NCBI GenBank assembly: GCA_030674155.1
Contig: CM060318.1
Location: 79,623,234-79,633,233 of the forward strand
Direction: 5' to 3'
DNA: 10,000 bases
Source: Stramonita haemastoma
Lineage: Eukaryota; Mollusca; Gastropoda; Neogastropoda; Muricidae
Positions within the stretch are counted from its first letter, which is position 1, and each line of letters starts with the position of its first letter. This document shows positions 1 through 8,869 of this stretch, piece by piece. Both the position numbers and the translations under genes were made by a program. Under the pieces are notes generated by a model that searched no databases, had not been told where the DNA came from, and worked only from the letters and a program-made list of their open reading frames with translations.

Positions 1-4
1 CACA

Positions 5-47
<43 letters not shown>

Positions 48-103
48 ATCACACACACACAACATCACACACACACACACACACACCACACACACACACA
101 CCA

Positions 104-143
<40 letters not shown>

Positions 144-196
144 GCACGCACGCACGCACGCACACACGCACACACACATACACACATACACACATA

Positions 197-290
<94 letters not shown>

Positions 291-308
291 GCACGCACGC
301 ACGCACGA
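1..308. repeat. Compound (AC)n microsatellite with CGCA and CATACA interruptions
   Basis: Almost pure AC dinucleotides run from the window edge, with short CGCA tetranucleotide blocks near 139-162 and 286-307 and CATACA variants near 177-206. The array is cut by the window start, so its true length is unknown. The Cys/Val open frames on the minus strand are translations of this repeat. Alternating purine-pyrimidine DNA of this kind can adopt Z-form. Confidence 0.98.
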
Positions 309-497
309 GCGCGTGTACGAAGTATTTCGATATTTTGCTCTTATTTCAATCAACTAGTATACAGGAAAAATACATAAAAACAAATATAGAACTTCTTCAC
401 TAAGAGGTTAAGTCTCTGTTTCTGTATATAGGCTACCAGTAATCTTATTTGCATTGACAAATTAGCAAACACTTTTAACTCTGTTGTTCTGGAACAT
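309..497. other. Unassigned AT-rich sequence
   Basis: No coding signal, RNA gene or internal repeat is recognisable between the AC array and the first SINE-like fragment. Confidence 0.6.
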
Positions 498-630
498 CTT
501 CGGATGAGACTATAAGGTGAGGTCCTTTACACAACCGTAGGCTTAACATCTTGCTTGCACATAGGCCTAACTTCCCTTCCATCTTTCGTTGAAAAGTAGA
601 TCGGCAATAGCTGATGGAAACAAGCACGTT
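498..630 (+). mobile_element. Old, diverged SINE body fragment (family A)
   Basis: By eye this aligns with the body of the near-complete element at 8089-8445 (read on the minus strand). Shared blocks come in the same order: CTTCGGATGAGACTATA at 498-514, AACATCTTGC near 546-555, then TTCC, CTTTCG, AAAAGTAGATCGGCAATAGC and TGGAAAC up to about 620. There are many mismatches and small gaps, so it is older than the other copies. No tRNA-like head or tail is seen. A minus-strand open frame of 88 codons (741-475) runs across this fragment; it resembles nothing I know and is probably chance. Confidence 0.55.
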
Positions 631-840
631 TTGAACATACTTAGCTTGCAATGTACATCCCGAAAGAGGTGGGACAACCAGATTCACCTTGCCCAAGACA
701 TGCTGCTTTAAAAATTCAATGCAGTGTCCCAGACTTGTCAAGGTTTATGGGAACAATCAAGTCAATTGCTCCCCAAAGTTACAGTTCGGCTGTTGTAAAA
801 AGTTGTGTCATCATAGAAGATGTGACATGACATATTGTTT
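631..840. other. Unassigned sequence between two SINE pieces
   Basis: Nothing recognisable. On the minus strand this is the region directly 3' of the tRNA-like head at 841-915, so it may contain the body of that element, but it matches neither SINE body in this window. Confidence 0.4.
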
Positions 841-915
841 GTTTGTCGAACGGGAATCGAACCCGGGTCGTCAAATTGCGATTGCAATGTTCTGACCACT
901 AGGCTATGCTGTCCC
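841..915 (-). mobile_element. tRNA-derived SINE head (or tRNA pseudogene)
   Basis: Read on the minus strand the segment starts GGGACAGCA and carries an RNA polymerase III A box, TAGCCTAGTGG (906-896), and a B box, GGTTCGATTCC (863-853). Their spacing of about 33 bases is as in tRNA genes. It does not fold as a functional tRNA: the 3' end (TTCGACAAAC) cannot pair with the 5' GGGACAG, and the anticodon arm is irregular. This is what tRNA-derived SINE heads look like. The head differs in sequence from the one at 8370-8445, so it is probably a different SINE family. Confidence 0.72.
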
Positions 916-1171
916 CCCAGTCCCTGTGTGGCCAAGTAAGGAATAATGTGGAACAGACACAATTTTTACTTCTTCTTTGTTGAACACTCAGACAGGCGGA
1001 TTGTTGACTGTTACATGAGTGGAAAAGCGCCTGACAGGTCAGGCCCAGTGGATCCAACTGAGTTTTGTTTCACTTGCCTGCTTCTCTTGATGCAACTGTG
1101 TCCTCCTCAGATCACGGTAAAGTTTACTGGGGCGATTTCTTTCTGAGGTATTATAGATTGTACTTATTATG
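916..1171. other. Unassigned sequence
   Basis: No gene, RNA or repeat could be recognised. Short open frames here have no family resemblance. Confidence 0.5.
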
Positions 1172-1429
1172 TGTTAACATCAAGGACGACTCCACTCCCC
1201 CCAAAAGTCCATTGGATGAGACTATAAACCAAGGTTCCGAGTGCGAACGCACGCAAAAATTCTTGCGCACACGTTAAAACCCGTTCCGCTTTTCGGAAGA
1301 TTAGTCCATTGTGTGCCGGTGGAAACGGGTGACAAAATTGACAAAAGTGCATACACACAAGGACTGGATGTAAAGAAGCACATAAGCGCTTATTCCATTA
1401 TCCTCGAAATAAAAAGATAAATAAATAAC
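1172..1429 (+). mobile_element. 5'-truncated SINE copy (family A), body plus 3' tail
   Basis: This is the plus-strand counterpart of the minus-strand element at 8089-8445. Shared blocks in order include GTTAACATCA, GACTCCACTCC, GGATGAGACTATAAACC, GTGCGAACGCA, CACACGTTAAAACCCGTTCC, GCTTTTCG, a GACAAAATT block, GGACTGGATGTAAA, and the tail TTCCATTATCCTCGAAATAA followed by a TAAA-like simple tail (1407-1429). The tRNA-like head is absent, so the copy is 5'-truncated at about 1172. No clear target-site duplication could be picked out. Confidence 0.85.
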
Positions 1430-1856
<427 letters not shown>

Positions 1857-1947
1857 ATTTTTTGTCTGCAAAACCTGTTTTTGGATGAAAGATTAATAAA
1901 GTCATGCATTTGCCAGCAAGTGTGTTTATTGATGTGAGTGCGAGGGA

Positions 1948-2258
<311 letters not shown>

Positions 2259-2319
2259 ATCTCTATTTTTCAAGGGTAGCAGAGTAGGCCTAAGCATTTA
2301 CATACTCTTTTTCATCCGG
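2259..2319 (-). mobile_element. Short dispersed unit, probable retroposon 3' end (copy 1)
   Basis: The 61-bp segment recurs at 7833-7886 in the same orientation. The two copies share the blocks TATTTTTCAAGGGTA, CAGAGTA, AGCATTTACATACT and TTCATCCGG. Copy 1 has a 6-bp insertion containing GGCCTA. Read on the minus strand the unit ends ACCCTTGAAAAATA followed by a TCAT tetranucleotide tract, which is how the 3' ends of many non-LTR elements and SINEs look (inference). Both copies lie between an ATGA-type tract on the left and an AG array on the right. Confidence 0.65.

Positions 2320-2862
<543 letters not shown>

Positions 2863-2924
<62 letters not shown>
2863..2924. repeat. (AC)n microsatellite
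   Basis: Thirty-one uninterrupted AC units ending directly at a minus-strand SINE fragment (2925). Confidence 0.98.
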
Positions 2925-2926
<2 letters not shown>

Positions 2927-2965
2927 TGCGCACACCATTGCCTACTGTTCTAAAAAGTGAAGTGA
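2925..2965 (-). mobile_element. Minus-strand SINE fragment (family A) forming one hairpin arm
   Basis: The stretch GCGCACACCATTGCCTACT, then TTCTAAAAAGTGAAG, aligns with the equivalent parts of the minus-strand copies at 7241-7460 (GGCACACAATGGCCTACTCT, then CTACAAGCGGAACG) and 8089-8445. Only about 40 bp remain, bounded on the left by the AC array and on the right by the AT-rich hairpin centre. Its partner in plus orientation is at 3062-3190. Confidence 0.6.
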
Positions 2966-3087
2966 CATATGTATATATTCACATATAACTATATAGATAT
3001 ATAAATGATTAGAATCATTTATACATCTATATAATCATATTTTTATTTAAACATATAATCACTCCACTTTTCAGAAAAGTAGGCAAT
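2937..3087. repeat. 151-bp near-perfect inverted repeat (foldback)
   Basis: The left arm (2937-3010) and right arm (3013-3087) are reverse complements with about one length difference and scattered mismatches, separated only by AG at 3011-3012. The outer 29 bp pair ATTGCCTACT...AGTGA with TCACT...AGTAGGCAAT at three mismatches. The inner 20 bp pair ATATAGATATATAAATGATT with AATCATTTATACATCTATAT at one mismatch; the middle is AT-rich and pairs less well. Either strand would form a long hairpin. The outer parts are SINE-derived; the AT-rich core is not found in the SINE copies. Confidence 0.9.
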
Positions 3088-3190
3088 AAGTATGCAGGTA
3101 GAAAAAGATGAAAAAAAAATCAGAAAAACCGCATGCACACGAGGACTGAATGTAAAAAGCCACATACGTGTTTATTCATTATTCATTAAC
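3062..3190 (+). mobile_element. SINE 3' fragment (family A), plus strand
   Basis: This aligns with the 3' half of the copy at 1172-1429: CCACTTTTCAGAAAAGTAGGCAAT corresponds to the CCGCTTTTCGGAAGATTAGTCCATT region. GCATGCACACGAGGACTGAATGTAAAA corresponds to GCATACACACAAGGACTGGATGTAAA, then CACAT and GTTTATTCATTATTC. The 5' half is missing because the sequence turns into the AT-rich hairpin core. Confidence 0.75.
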
Positions 3191-3505
3191 TTAAGGGGGA
3201 TGAAACGTGACACAGGGAAATTGGAGTTGGGGGGGGGGGGGGTGCAGGGAAGTTTTGTTAAAGTGTTTTGTGAGACACATTGCATGCAAGCCTTACTGAA
3301 CACTCATGCAGTAATAAAGCAATCCAGTTTTTGCTTTTGTTTTGGTTTGTTGTTTATTCTAACTGATGGCCTTTACAGATAACATACCATTGTTAGCTAG
3401 CTTTCCACACAGTGGGCCTACTGTTTTTTGTTTTGCTTTTTTTAAGCGGCAAGGGAAGAAAAAGAAACAAAAACAAACTGCTTAGCCTGGACGATGGTGT
3501 CATTA
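3191..3505. other. Unassigned sequence with a 14-base G run
   Basis: Contains a homopolymer of 14 G (3229-3242). Otherwise no gene or known repeat is visible. T-rich and A-rich stretches lie at 3330-3480. Confidence 0.5.
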
Positions 3506-3531
3506 CCGTAAAATCCTAGCATACGCCCACC
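3506..3531 (+). repeat. Left terminal inverted repeat of the transposon
   Basis: CCGTAAAATCC then TAGCATACGCCCACC pairs with the reverse complement of 4397-4423, with two substitutions and one single-base gap. It is flanked by TA at 3504-3505. Confidence 0.9.
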
Positions 3532-3603
3532 CCCCTATGCACTGATTTAGGGCAAAATTGGGGGGTGGGCGTTTGCTAGGGATAGACCCCCTTTGCACAA
3601 AGT
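3515..3603. repeat. Left-end hairpin and subterminal repeat
   Basis: Bases 3515-3535 are the reverse complement of 3560-3580 with a single mismatch (21-bp arms, 24-bp loop). So the left end is itself a foldback. The second arm plus the following CCCCCTTTGCACAAAGT (to 3603) is a direct repeat of 4324-4362 at the other end. Confidence 0.88.
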
Positions 3604-3727
3604 AATTTTTGTGCTCAACCGTGTAATTGAGTGAATACAAACAAACCCGGAAAGCATGTATGTTAGGTCGTGTGGGTAGAAGTGAAGGAAAATAAAAAAA
3701 AATAGGGACTTTGAGGCAAAGAAGGCC

Positions 3728-4044
3728 AACGAGTTCCATCGCTTTCCGTTGTAAGTCCTTGTTTCGCAATACCCTGCCTTCAGATCTTTCATCTTCCAGA
3801 TAATGCACCACACCTTGGTCGACATGTTCAGATCTAACTGCTGGTCCTTTTGACAGTTCCCGTTTTTGTTTGTCTTTTCCGTACTGCTGTTCAAGTCTAT
3901 CTCTGTTTTCACTCCTTCCCTGATCCTCTTCCTATCCACAGAAAATTCATGGGCACATCCCGAAACATTCCCACCTGCTTTGTTATCCAGATACTGGAGG
4001 GCTTCCAATTTGAAAGATACAGTGTAAGACTGTGGCTTCGGCAT
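3728..4044 (-). pseudogene. Frameshifted pogo/POGK-like transposase N-terminus
   Basis: The minus-strand frame opens at ATG 4044-4042 with MPKPQSYTVSFKLEALQYL, continuing through CAHEFSVDRKRIRE. This is the pattern of a Brinker-type helix-turn-helix DNA-binding domain (a basic helix around SFKLEALQYL, then a recognition helix ending in RKRIRE, normally followed by Trp). At about 3915 the frame breaks: the Trp codon appears to have lost one base. In the next frame the protein-like pattern carries on through RDRLEQQ, EHVDQGVVHYLEDER and NKDLQRKAMEL, which looks like the CENPB-type second DNA-binding domain. Past about 3728 the similarity stops, and the DDE catalytic domain is absent. The gene is dead. 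The family call is by eye; a different Tc1/mariner branch using a similar N-terminus is possible. Confidence 0.65.
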
Positions 4045-4323
4045 TTTGCAAAAATGGCACAGAAGATTCAAGAACCAGCTTCCGGCCATCAGGAAGCGTC
4101 GTCATAGTACCGGTACATCACTGACAGACAAAAGACATCAGTGGAAAAAGCATGACGTAATTTTAAGTCACTTTGTTGGGGATGGGTGGGAGTGAGGAGA
4201 GGGGACAAAGAATAAGACAAAAGGAAAGAAACACGAAAAGGTAAAGGAGGGGAAAAGAATGACTTTTAAAACAGTCTGCTCAAATCCTAGTGAAAGTGAG
4301 CATAGTCTCCTTGAAAAAAGCAG

Positions 4324-4394
4324 GGTGGGCATTTGCTAGGTAGCTACCCCTTTGCACAACTTTTGGCCCAAAGTGGGGGGTGGGCGTTTGCTAG
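4324..4394. repeat. Right-end subterminal repeats, GGTGGGC-TTTGCTAG
   Basis: Two copies of GGTGGGC[A/G]TTTGCTAG lie at 4324-4339 and 4379-4394, in the same direction as the terminal variant GGTGGGCTTATGCTAG (4397-4412). The first is followed by TAGCTACCCCTTTGCACAA as at the left end. Such subterminal motifs are usual transposase binding sites (inference). Confidence 0.85.
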
Positions 4395-4396
4395 AT

Positions 4397-4423
4397 GGTG
4401 GGCTTATGCTAGGGATTTTAGGG
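4397..4423 (-). repeat. Right terminal inverted repeat of the transposon
   Basis: Read inward on the minus strand: CCCTAAAATCCC then TAGCATAAGCCCACC. It is flanked outside by TA at 4424-4425 (followed by another TA at 4426-4427, so the duplication could be read one unit out). Confidence 0.9.
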
Positions 4424-4550
4424 TATATGAAAGAAAGTGTGGAAAGTAAAGGGAAATAAGGGAGGTAACACAGAGTTTCAAGAAGAAAGTTCAAATGAAT
4501 AGTTACGTAGCTGAAACTTGTTTCCTCTCTCCATGATTTCTTTCTTGCAT
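4424..4550. other. Unassigned purine-rich sequence
   Basis: AAAG/GGAA-rich flank of the transposon; nothing else recognisable. Confidence 0.5.
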
Positions 4551-4700
4551 GTCTTTCTTTCTTTCTTGCTTGCTTGCATGTCTTTATTTCTTTATTTCTT
4601 GCTTACTTGCTTGCTTGCCTTTCCTTTCGTTCTTGCTTGGTTGCTTGTCTTTCTGTCTGTCTTTCTTTTTTCATTCATTCATTCTTTCTTTCTTTCTTAG
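4551..4700. repeat. Degenerate (CTTT)n / (CTTG)n tetranucleotide tract
   Basis: A pyrimidine-rich array with interspersed CTTT, CTTG, TTAT, CTGT and CATT units. Three overlapping plus-strand frames rich in Leu, Phe, Ser and Cys are translations of it and are not membrane proteins. Confidence 0.92.
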
Positions 4701-4907
4701 AACAGAAGAGTCAAGATTTTGTAAACTTAAAACACAAGTTCACCGATCTCACCAGCACTACACAGAAAACTGACAATACCAGGATGTGTTCAGGCCACCG
4801 TCCAGGGAAAACCCTGCACTGTTGCTAAATCTCTTCAGAGATGTTCAGCACTGTCCATTCAGTTGGATTATGAAACAGATACACTATTTATTGCGGTGAA
4901 ACTTGTA
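4701..4907. other. Unassigned sequence
   Basis: No recognisable feature between the tetranucleotide tract and the candidate repeat at 4908. Confidence 0.5.
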
Positions 4908-5178
4908 TATGTAGTAGGCATCCGTCAGTCTCAGAAGATTTGGAGTTGCGCACTAGGCTCTAGAGCACAGAGTCTGGGTAATTAAGTATGGAGGGTAAGA
5001 TGCAGACCCCCACCTCTCCACGTCCTTGGAATGGTCCATTAGAAAGGCAATCGCCGATACAAATGGTTCCAGTGCCGTCGCAGGAGCCGCCAGAGCGTTG
5101 CCATATGGTCTTTCAACCCATAACCGCCCAGGGGACTTCAACACCCCGATTTTGCCTCAGGGATGGTATCCAAACACG
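4908..5178. repeat. Candidate dispersed repeat, unclassified
   Basis: The block has higher GC content than its flanks and starts near GTAGTAGGCATCCGTCAGTC. I have a vague memory of this motif followed by a purine-rich stretch and a TTGCGC box as a repeat in invertebrate genomes. It runs into the minus-strand SINE at 5181. Open frames on both strands (113 and 125 codons on plus, 63 on minus) continue across the border into the SINE, arguing against a real protein. There is only one copy here, so repeat status is not shown by this window. Confidence 0.35.
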
Positions 5179-5180
5179 AC

Positions 5181-5349
5181 ACCTGTGTGCATGCTGGGTT
5201 TTTGTTTCTTTTCTTGTCATTCGCTCCTGCCAGCACACAATGGCCTGGTTTTCCAAAAGGCGGAACGGGTTTTTCAACGTGTGCGCAAGATGTTCTGCGT
5301 GTGTTCACACACGGGGCCTCGCTTTATAGTCTATCCAATGACTTGTATA
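5181..5349 (-). mobile_element. SINE body fragment (family A), lacking both ends
   Basis: Shared blocks with the copies at 7241-7460 and 8089-8445, in the same order: GTGTGCATGC, GGCACACAATGGCCT (here CAGCACACAATGGCCTGG), AAAAGGCGGAACGGGTTT, AACGTGTGCGCAAGATGTTCTGCGTG, GGGGCCTCG, TTTATAGTC and GACTTGT. The 3' tail (CGAGGATAATGG as read on plus) and the tRNA head are both missing. Confidence 0.82.
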
Positions 5350-5600
5350 TACGCACATCATTTCTATACTCGTATGATTGCACAAGTGTACAGACCGGCA
5401 TGAAGGCTAAATATCGAATGAAATTATAACTACTTAGCATCATCTTGAAGAGAGAAAAACTAATTAAAATGACACTTAGCAGAGAATGGATACGTTATAA
5501 ACGCACACACTCATGTTTCCCATGAACGCGTAATAACAGACACACGCACATTACCCTCTTGACCGGTACTCTGTGGTCAATAACATGAATTCACACGGAC
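5350..5600. other. Unassigned sequence
   Basis: AT-rich, with scattered CACACGCA-like units near 5500-5560 that foreshadow the next array. No gene seen. Confidence 0.5.
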
Positions 5601-6205
<605 letters not shown>

Positions 6206-6225
6206 TTTTTTTTTTTTTTTTTTTT
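6206..6225. repeat. Homopolymer of 20 T
   Basis: Twenty consecutive T. It could be the poly(A) tail of a minus-strand retroposon whose body would lie at 6226 and beyond, but no RNA polymerase III boxes or known body were identified there. Confidence 0.9.
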
Positions 6226-6484
6226 AGTCAAGAACAGACGACAGACAGAATGTGATACCTAAAGCCTTGTACTGAGAGTGTCGCAGAGTGGCTGCAAAGG
6301 AAGCCACAACTTTGCTCTTACTTAAACAAGAGAAAGGGATAGATATGTAATTAAAGTGCTGTTTTCTTTTTCTTTGTTTTTTTTTTCGTTCCTCGGCTAG
6401 AGCTCCATGGTTCACCAGTGGTGAAAATTTGGATATGCAACCATTTTTGCCCACCATAAAGTTTACTGCTTTCTGATTTCGAGG
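6226..6484. other. Unassigned sequence, possible retroposon body
   Basis: Lies between the T20 run and a mollusc-type repeat fragment. The 98-codon minus-strand frame (6520-6224) has no recognisable domain and crosses the border into the repeat. Confidence 0.4.
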
Positions 6485-6560
6485 ATGGATGCTGGGTATG
6501 TTTTTAATTCCGTAACCCACCGAATGCTGACATGAATTACGGGATACTTAACGAGAGATT
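6485..6560 (+). mobile_element. Fragment of a mollusc-type dispersed repeat
   Basis: The run GGATGCTGGGTATG, then CCGTAACCCACCGAATGCTG, then ACATGAATTACGGGATACTTAACG resembles from memory a common mollusc repeat with a CCATAACCCACCGAAC, CTGACATGGATTACAGGATC and TTTAACGTGCG core. Seen only once here; the recognition is from memory and was not searched. Confidence 0.5.
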
Positions 6561-6687
6561 GAGATGTTTCTCTTTCACACTTTTACTCTTTGGTTCAATT
6601 ATTTATTCAGGCATGGTTTAAGAGCTAGGGCTGTTCTAGTTTGAAAAGAAACCGAGAGAAACCGAACAGATCACTGATTAGAAAGAC

Positions 6688-6998
6688 AGGTGGCCGGCAG
6701 GAAGGTTTAGACGTTCACCTGCCTAACAAGTAAACCGTGAGGTTCTGGGTTTGATTCTCAGCTTTGCCCCTTTTCTCCAGTTTGACGGGAAAATGAAGCT
6801 GAATGTTCATCTTTCGGAGGAGATTCTAAACCAATCAGAACCGATTTGTGCACGTCTAAAGAACCCACGACAGTTGAAAACAGAAAAGAGCAGGGAGGTA
6901 CCTATCTGACTGAGCTGGCCAAAATGGCAGACCTTTTCAAACTGCATATTCGAAGTCGGCATGCAGCTACCTTAATTATTGAGGCAAAAAAAAAAAAA
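6688..6998 (+). mobile_element. tRNA-derived SINE (family B) with A-rich tail
   Basis: It has an A-box-like TGGCCGGCAGG at 6691-6701 and a B box GGTTTGATTCT at 6748-6758. The body then reads CCAGTTTGACGGGAAAATGA, TTCGGAGGAGATTCTAAACC, TGTGCACGTCTAAAGAACCC, and so on. The tail is 13 A at 6986-6998. This order (head, TTTGACTGGAAAAT-like block, TTCGGATGAGAC-AAACC core, GCACGTAAAAGAACCCA-like block) resembles abundant mollusc SINEs from memory. The copy is diverged. The 75-codon frame inside it (6846-7073) is not a gene. Confidence 0.78.
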
Positions 6999-7240
6999 CC
7001 CTTCAAAAACGTAGGCATTCACAAAAATCTCACCATGTGGTTAACCTTGTTGAAACTCTATCTGAAGGACTGAAAAAATCACTGTTTTTTTTTTTTAATG
7101 ATACAAGTTTATTTTATTTCAATATCATGGATATTTTGTCCTCGAACCATGCCTGCAAAAACTTGAGTTTTACTTATATATCCACTTTAACCACTGTCAA
7201 AACCTCACTTCTTTTTAATAACACAATATCTATTTTCATC
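6999..7240. other. Unassigned AT-rich sequence
   Basis: No recognisable feature; includes a 12-base T run near 7085-7097. Confidence 0.5.
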
Positions 7241-7460
7241 TTTATTTAATCTTTTATTTCGAGGATAATGGAATAAGCACTAATTTGCTTTTTTAAGATC
7301 CAGTCCCCGTGTGTATGCAGTTTTGTCAGTTTTGACGCCCCTTCCTACTGGCACACAATGGCCTACTCTTCTACAAGCGGAACGGGTTTTAACGTGTGCA
7401 CAAGATGTTCTGCATGCGTCGCACAGGGGATCTCGGTTTATAGTCCTCATCAGATAGTGA
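7241..7460 (-). mobile_element. 5'-truncated SINE copy (family A), body plus 3' tail
   Basis: On the minus strand it runs from about 7460 to a tail AAATAAAAGATTAAATAAA at 7241-7259. As read on plus: TTTATTTCGAGGATAATGGAATAA, CCAGTCCCCGTGTGTATGCAG, GGCACACAATGGCCTACTCT, AAGCGGAACGGGTTTTAACG, AAGATGTTCTGCATGCGTCG, TCGGTTTATAGTCC. All match 8089-8445 closely and in order. The tRNA head is absent. Confidence 0.88.
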
Positions 7461-7832
<372 letters not shown>

Positions 7833-7886
7833 ATCTTTATTTTTCAAGGGTAACAGAGTAAGCATTTACATACTTTTTTCATCCGG
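7833..7886 (-). mobile_element. Short dispersed unit, probable retroposon 3' end (copy 2)
   Basis: Second copy of the unit at 2259-2319: identical over TATTTTTCAAGGGTA and TTCATCCGG, one base different in the following GCAGAGTA/ACAGAGTA block, and 6 bp shorter at AGTA-AGC. Same neighbours as copy 1: ATGA-type repeats on the left and an AG array on the right. Confidence 0.65.
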
Positions 7887-8087
<201 letters not shown>

Positions 8088-8372
8088 CTTTTTTTTTTTT
8101 TCTTATTCATTTATTTCGAGGATAATGGAATAACTACTCATGTGCATTTTTACATCTAGTCCCCGGTGTATGTAGTTTTGTAAATTTTGTCATATGTTCC
8201 CACCGGACTAGCAATAGCCTACTCTTTCGAAAAGCGGAACGGGTTTTAACGTGTGTGCAAGATGTTCTGCATGCGTTCGCACATGGGGCCTCGGTTTATA
8301 GTCCCATCCGAAGGACTTGTGGGTGGAGTGGAGTCAGCACTGATGTTAACTCCAGGGAAAAATCCTCCTGAT

Positions 8373-8385
8373 CGAGATTTGAACC
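8373..8385 (-). promoter_or_regulatory. RNA polymerase III B box of the SINE
   Basis: GGTTCAAATCTCG on the minus strand matches the B-box consensus GGTTCRANNCC at 9 of 11 positions. It lies about 34 bases 3' of the A box, a tRNA-like spacing. Confidence 0.75.
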
Positions 8386-8418
8386 CGGATCAGCAGATCA
8401 TGAGCGCAATGCGCATCA

Positions 8419-8434
8419 CTCTAACCACCAGGTA
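8419..8434 (-). promoter_or_regulatory. RNA polymerase III A box of the SINE
   Basis: TACCTGGTGGTTAGAG on the minus strand matches the tRNA A-box pattern apart from position 3, where A replaces the usual G. Confidence 0.75.
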
Positions 8435-8443
8435 TCTCGTCCC

Positions 8444-8445
<2 letters not shown>

Positions 8446-8505
<60 letters not shown>

Positions 8506-8511
8506 TGTGTG

Positions 8512-8569
<58 letters not shown>

Positions 8570-8625
8570 GTTCTTCAGTTTAACGTCCTTCCACAAAATA
8601 GTGATATCAGATGTGTGTGTGTGTG

Positions 8626-8680
<55 letters not shown>

Positions 8681-8724
8681 GTGTGTGTATGTGTGCGTGT
8701 GTGTGTGTGTGTGGTGTTGTGTGG
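8446..8724. repeat. Two (TG)n arrays with a 43-bp unique spacer
   Basis: TG at 8446-8567 and at 8612-8724 with single-base slips. The spacer 8568-8610 (TAGTTCTTCAGTTTAACGTC and following) is not repeated elsewhere in the window. Confidence 0.96.
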
Positions 8725-8734
8725 TTGAGTGATG

Positions 8735-8766
8735 TGAGAGAGAGAGAGAGAGGAGAGAGAGAGGAG

Positions 8767-8836
<70 letters not shown>

Positions 8837-8869
8837 AGAGAGATGAAGAAGGAGAGAGAGAGAGAGAGA
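8735..8869. repeat. (AG)n array with GGA interruptions
   Basis: AG dinucleotides with several GAGG/GGA interruptions and an AGATGAAGAAGG break at 8841-8853. Purine-only apart from that T. Confidence 0.96.

Larger units (their letters stand above)
3506..4423 (-). mobile_element. Decayed pogo-like (Tc1/mariner superfamily) DNA transposon, 918 bp
   Basis: The element is bounded by terminal inverted repeats of 26-27 bp (3506-3531 and 4397-4423), each flanked outside by TA (3504-3505 and 4424-4425), as expected for a TA target-site duplication of the Tc1/mariner superfamily. Inside, on the minus strand, is the N-terminal part of a transposase resembling the Brinker-type and CENPB-type DNA-binding domains of pogo/POGK-like proteins. 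No DDE catalytic domain is visible, and 918 bp is too short for a full element, so this is a non-autonomous internal-deletion derivative. Subterminal repeats give the left end its own hairpin. The TIR and TA are seen directly; the pogo assignment is from recognition of the protein pattern. Confidence 0.75.
8089..8445 (-). mobile_element. Near-complete tRNA-derived SINE (family A)
   Basis: The best copy of the family in the window. On the minus strand, from 8445: a tRNA-like head starting GGGACGAGATACCTGG with A and B boxes. A linker ATCAGGAGGATTTTTCCCTGG follows, then the body blocks GTTAACATCA, GACTCCACTCCACCC, TTCGGATGGGACTATAAACC, GAGGCCCC, GAACGCATGCAGAACATCTT, CACACGTTAAAACCCGTTCC, GCTTTTCGAAAGAGTAGGC. 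The end is GGGACTAGATGTAAAAATGC, then TTCCATTATCCTCGAAATAA, ATGAATAAG and 13 A (T run at 8089-8101 on plus). Length is about 357 bp. It sits between two TG arrays. A 105-codon plus-strand frame (8253-8570) crossing it is an artefact. Confidence 0.88.

Noticed and set aside
475..741. 88-codon minus-strand frame as a gene
   Set aside because: It overlaps a diverged SINE fragment in the opposite orientation and shows no recognisable domain.
841..915. Functional tRNA gene on the minus strand
   Set aside because: A and B boxes are present, but the acceptor stem does not pair and the anticodon arm is irregular, so it is a SINE head or pseudogene.
4518..4828. Small membrane protein with Leu/Phe-rich helices
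   Set aside because: All three frames are hydrophobic because the DNA is CTTT/CTTG repeats.
4953..5429. Overlapping frames of 63-125 codons as a protein gene
   Set aside because: They run from an unclassified repeat into a SINE body and no frame has a protein-family pattern.
6224..6520. 98-codon minus-strand frame as a gene
   Set aside because: No domain; it crosses the border of a dispersed-repeat fragment and is bounded by a T20 run.
8370..8445. Functional tRNA gene on the minus strand
   Set aside because: It continues into a SINE body that recurs in the window, and its ends do not form an acceptor stem.
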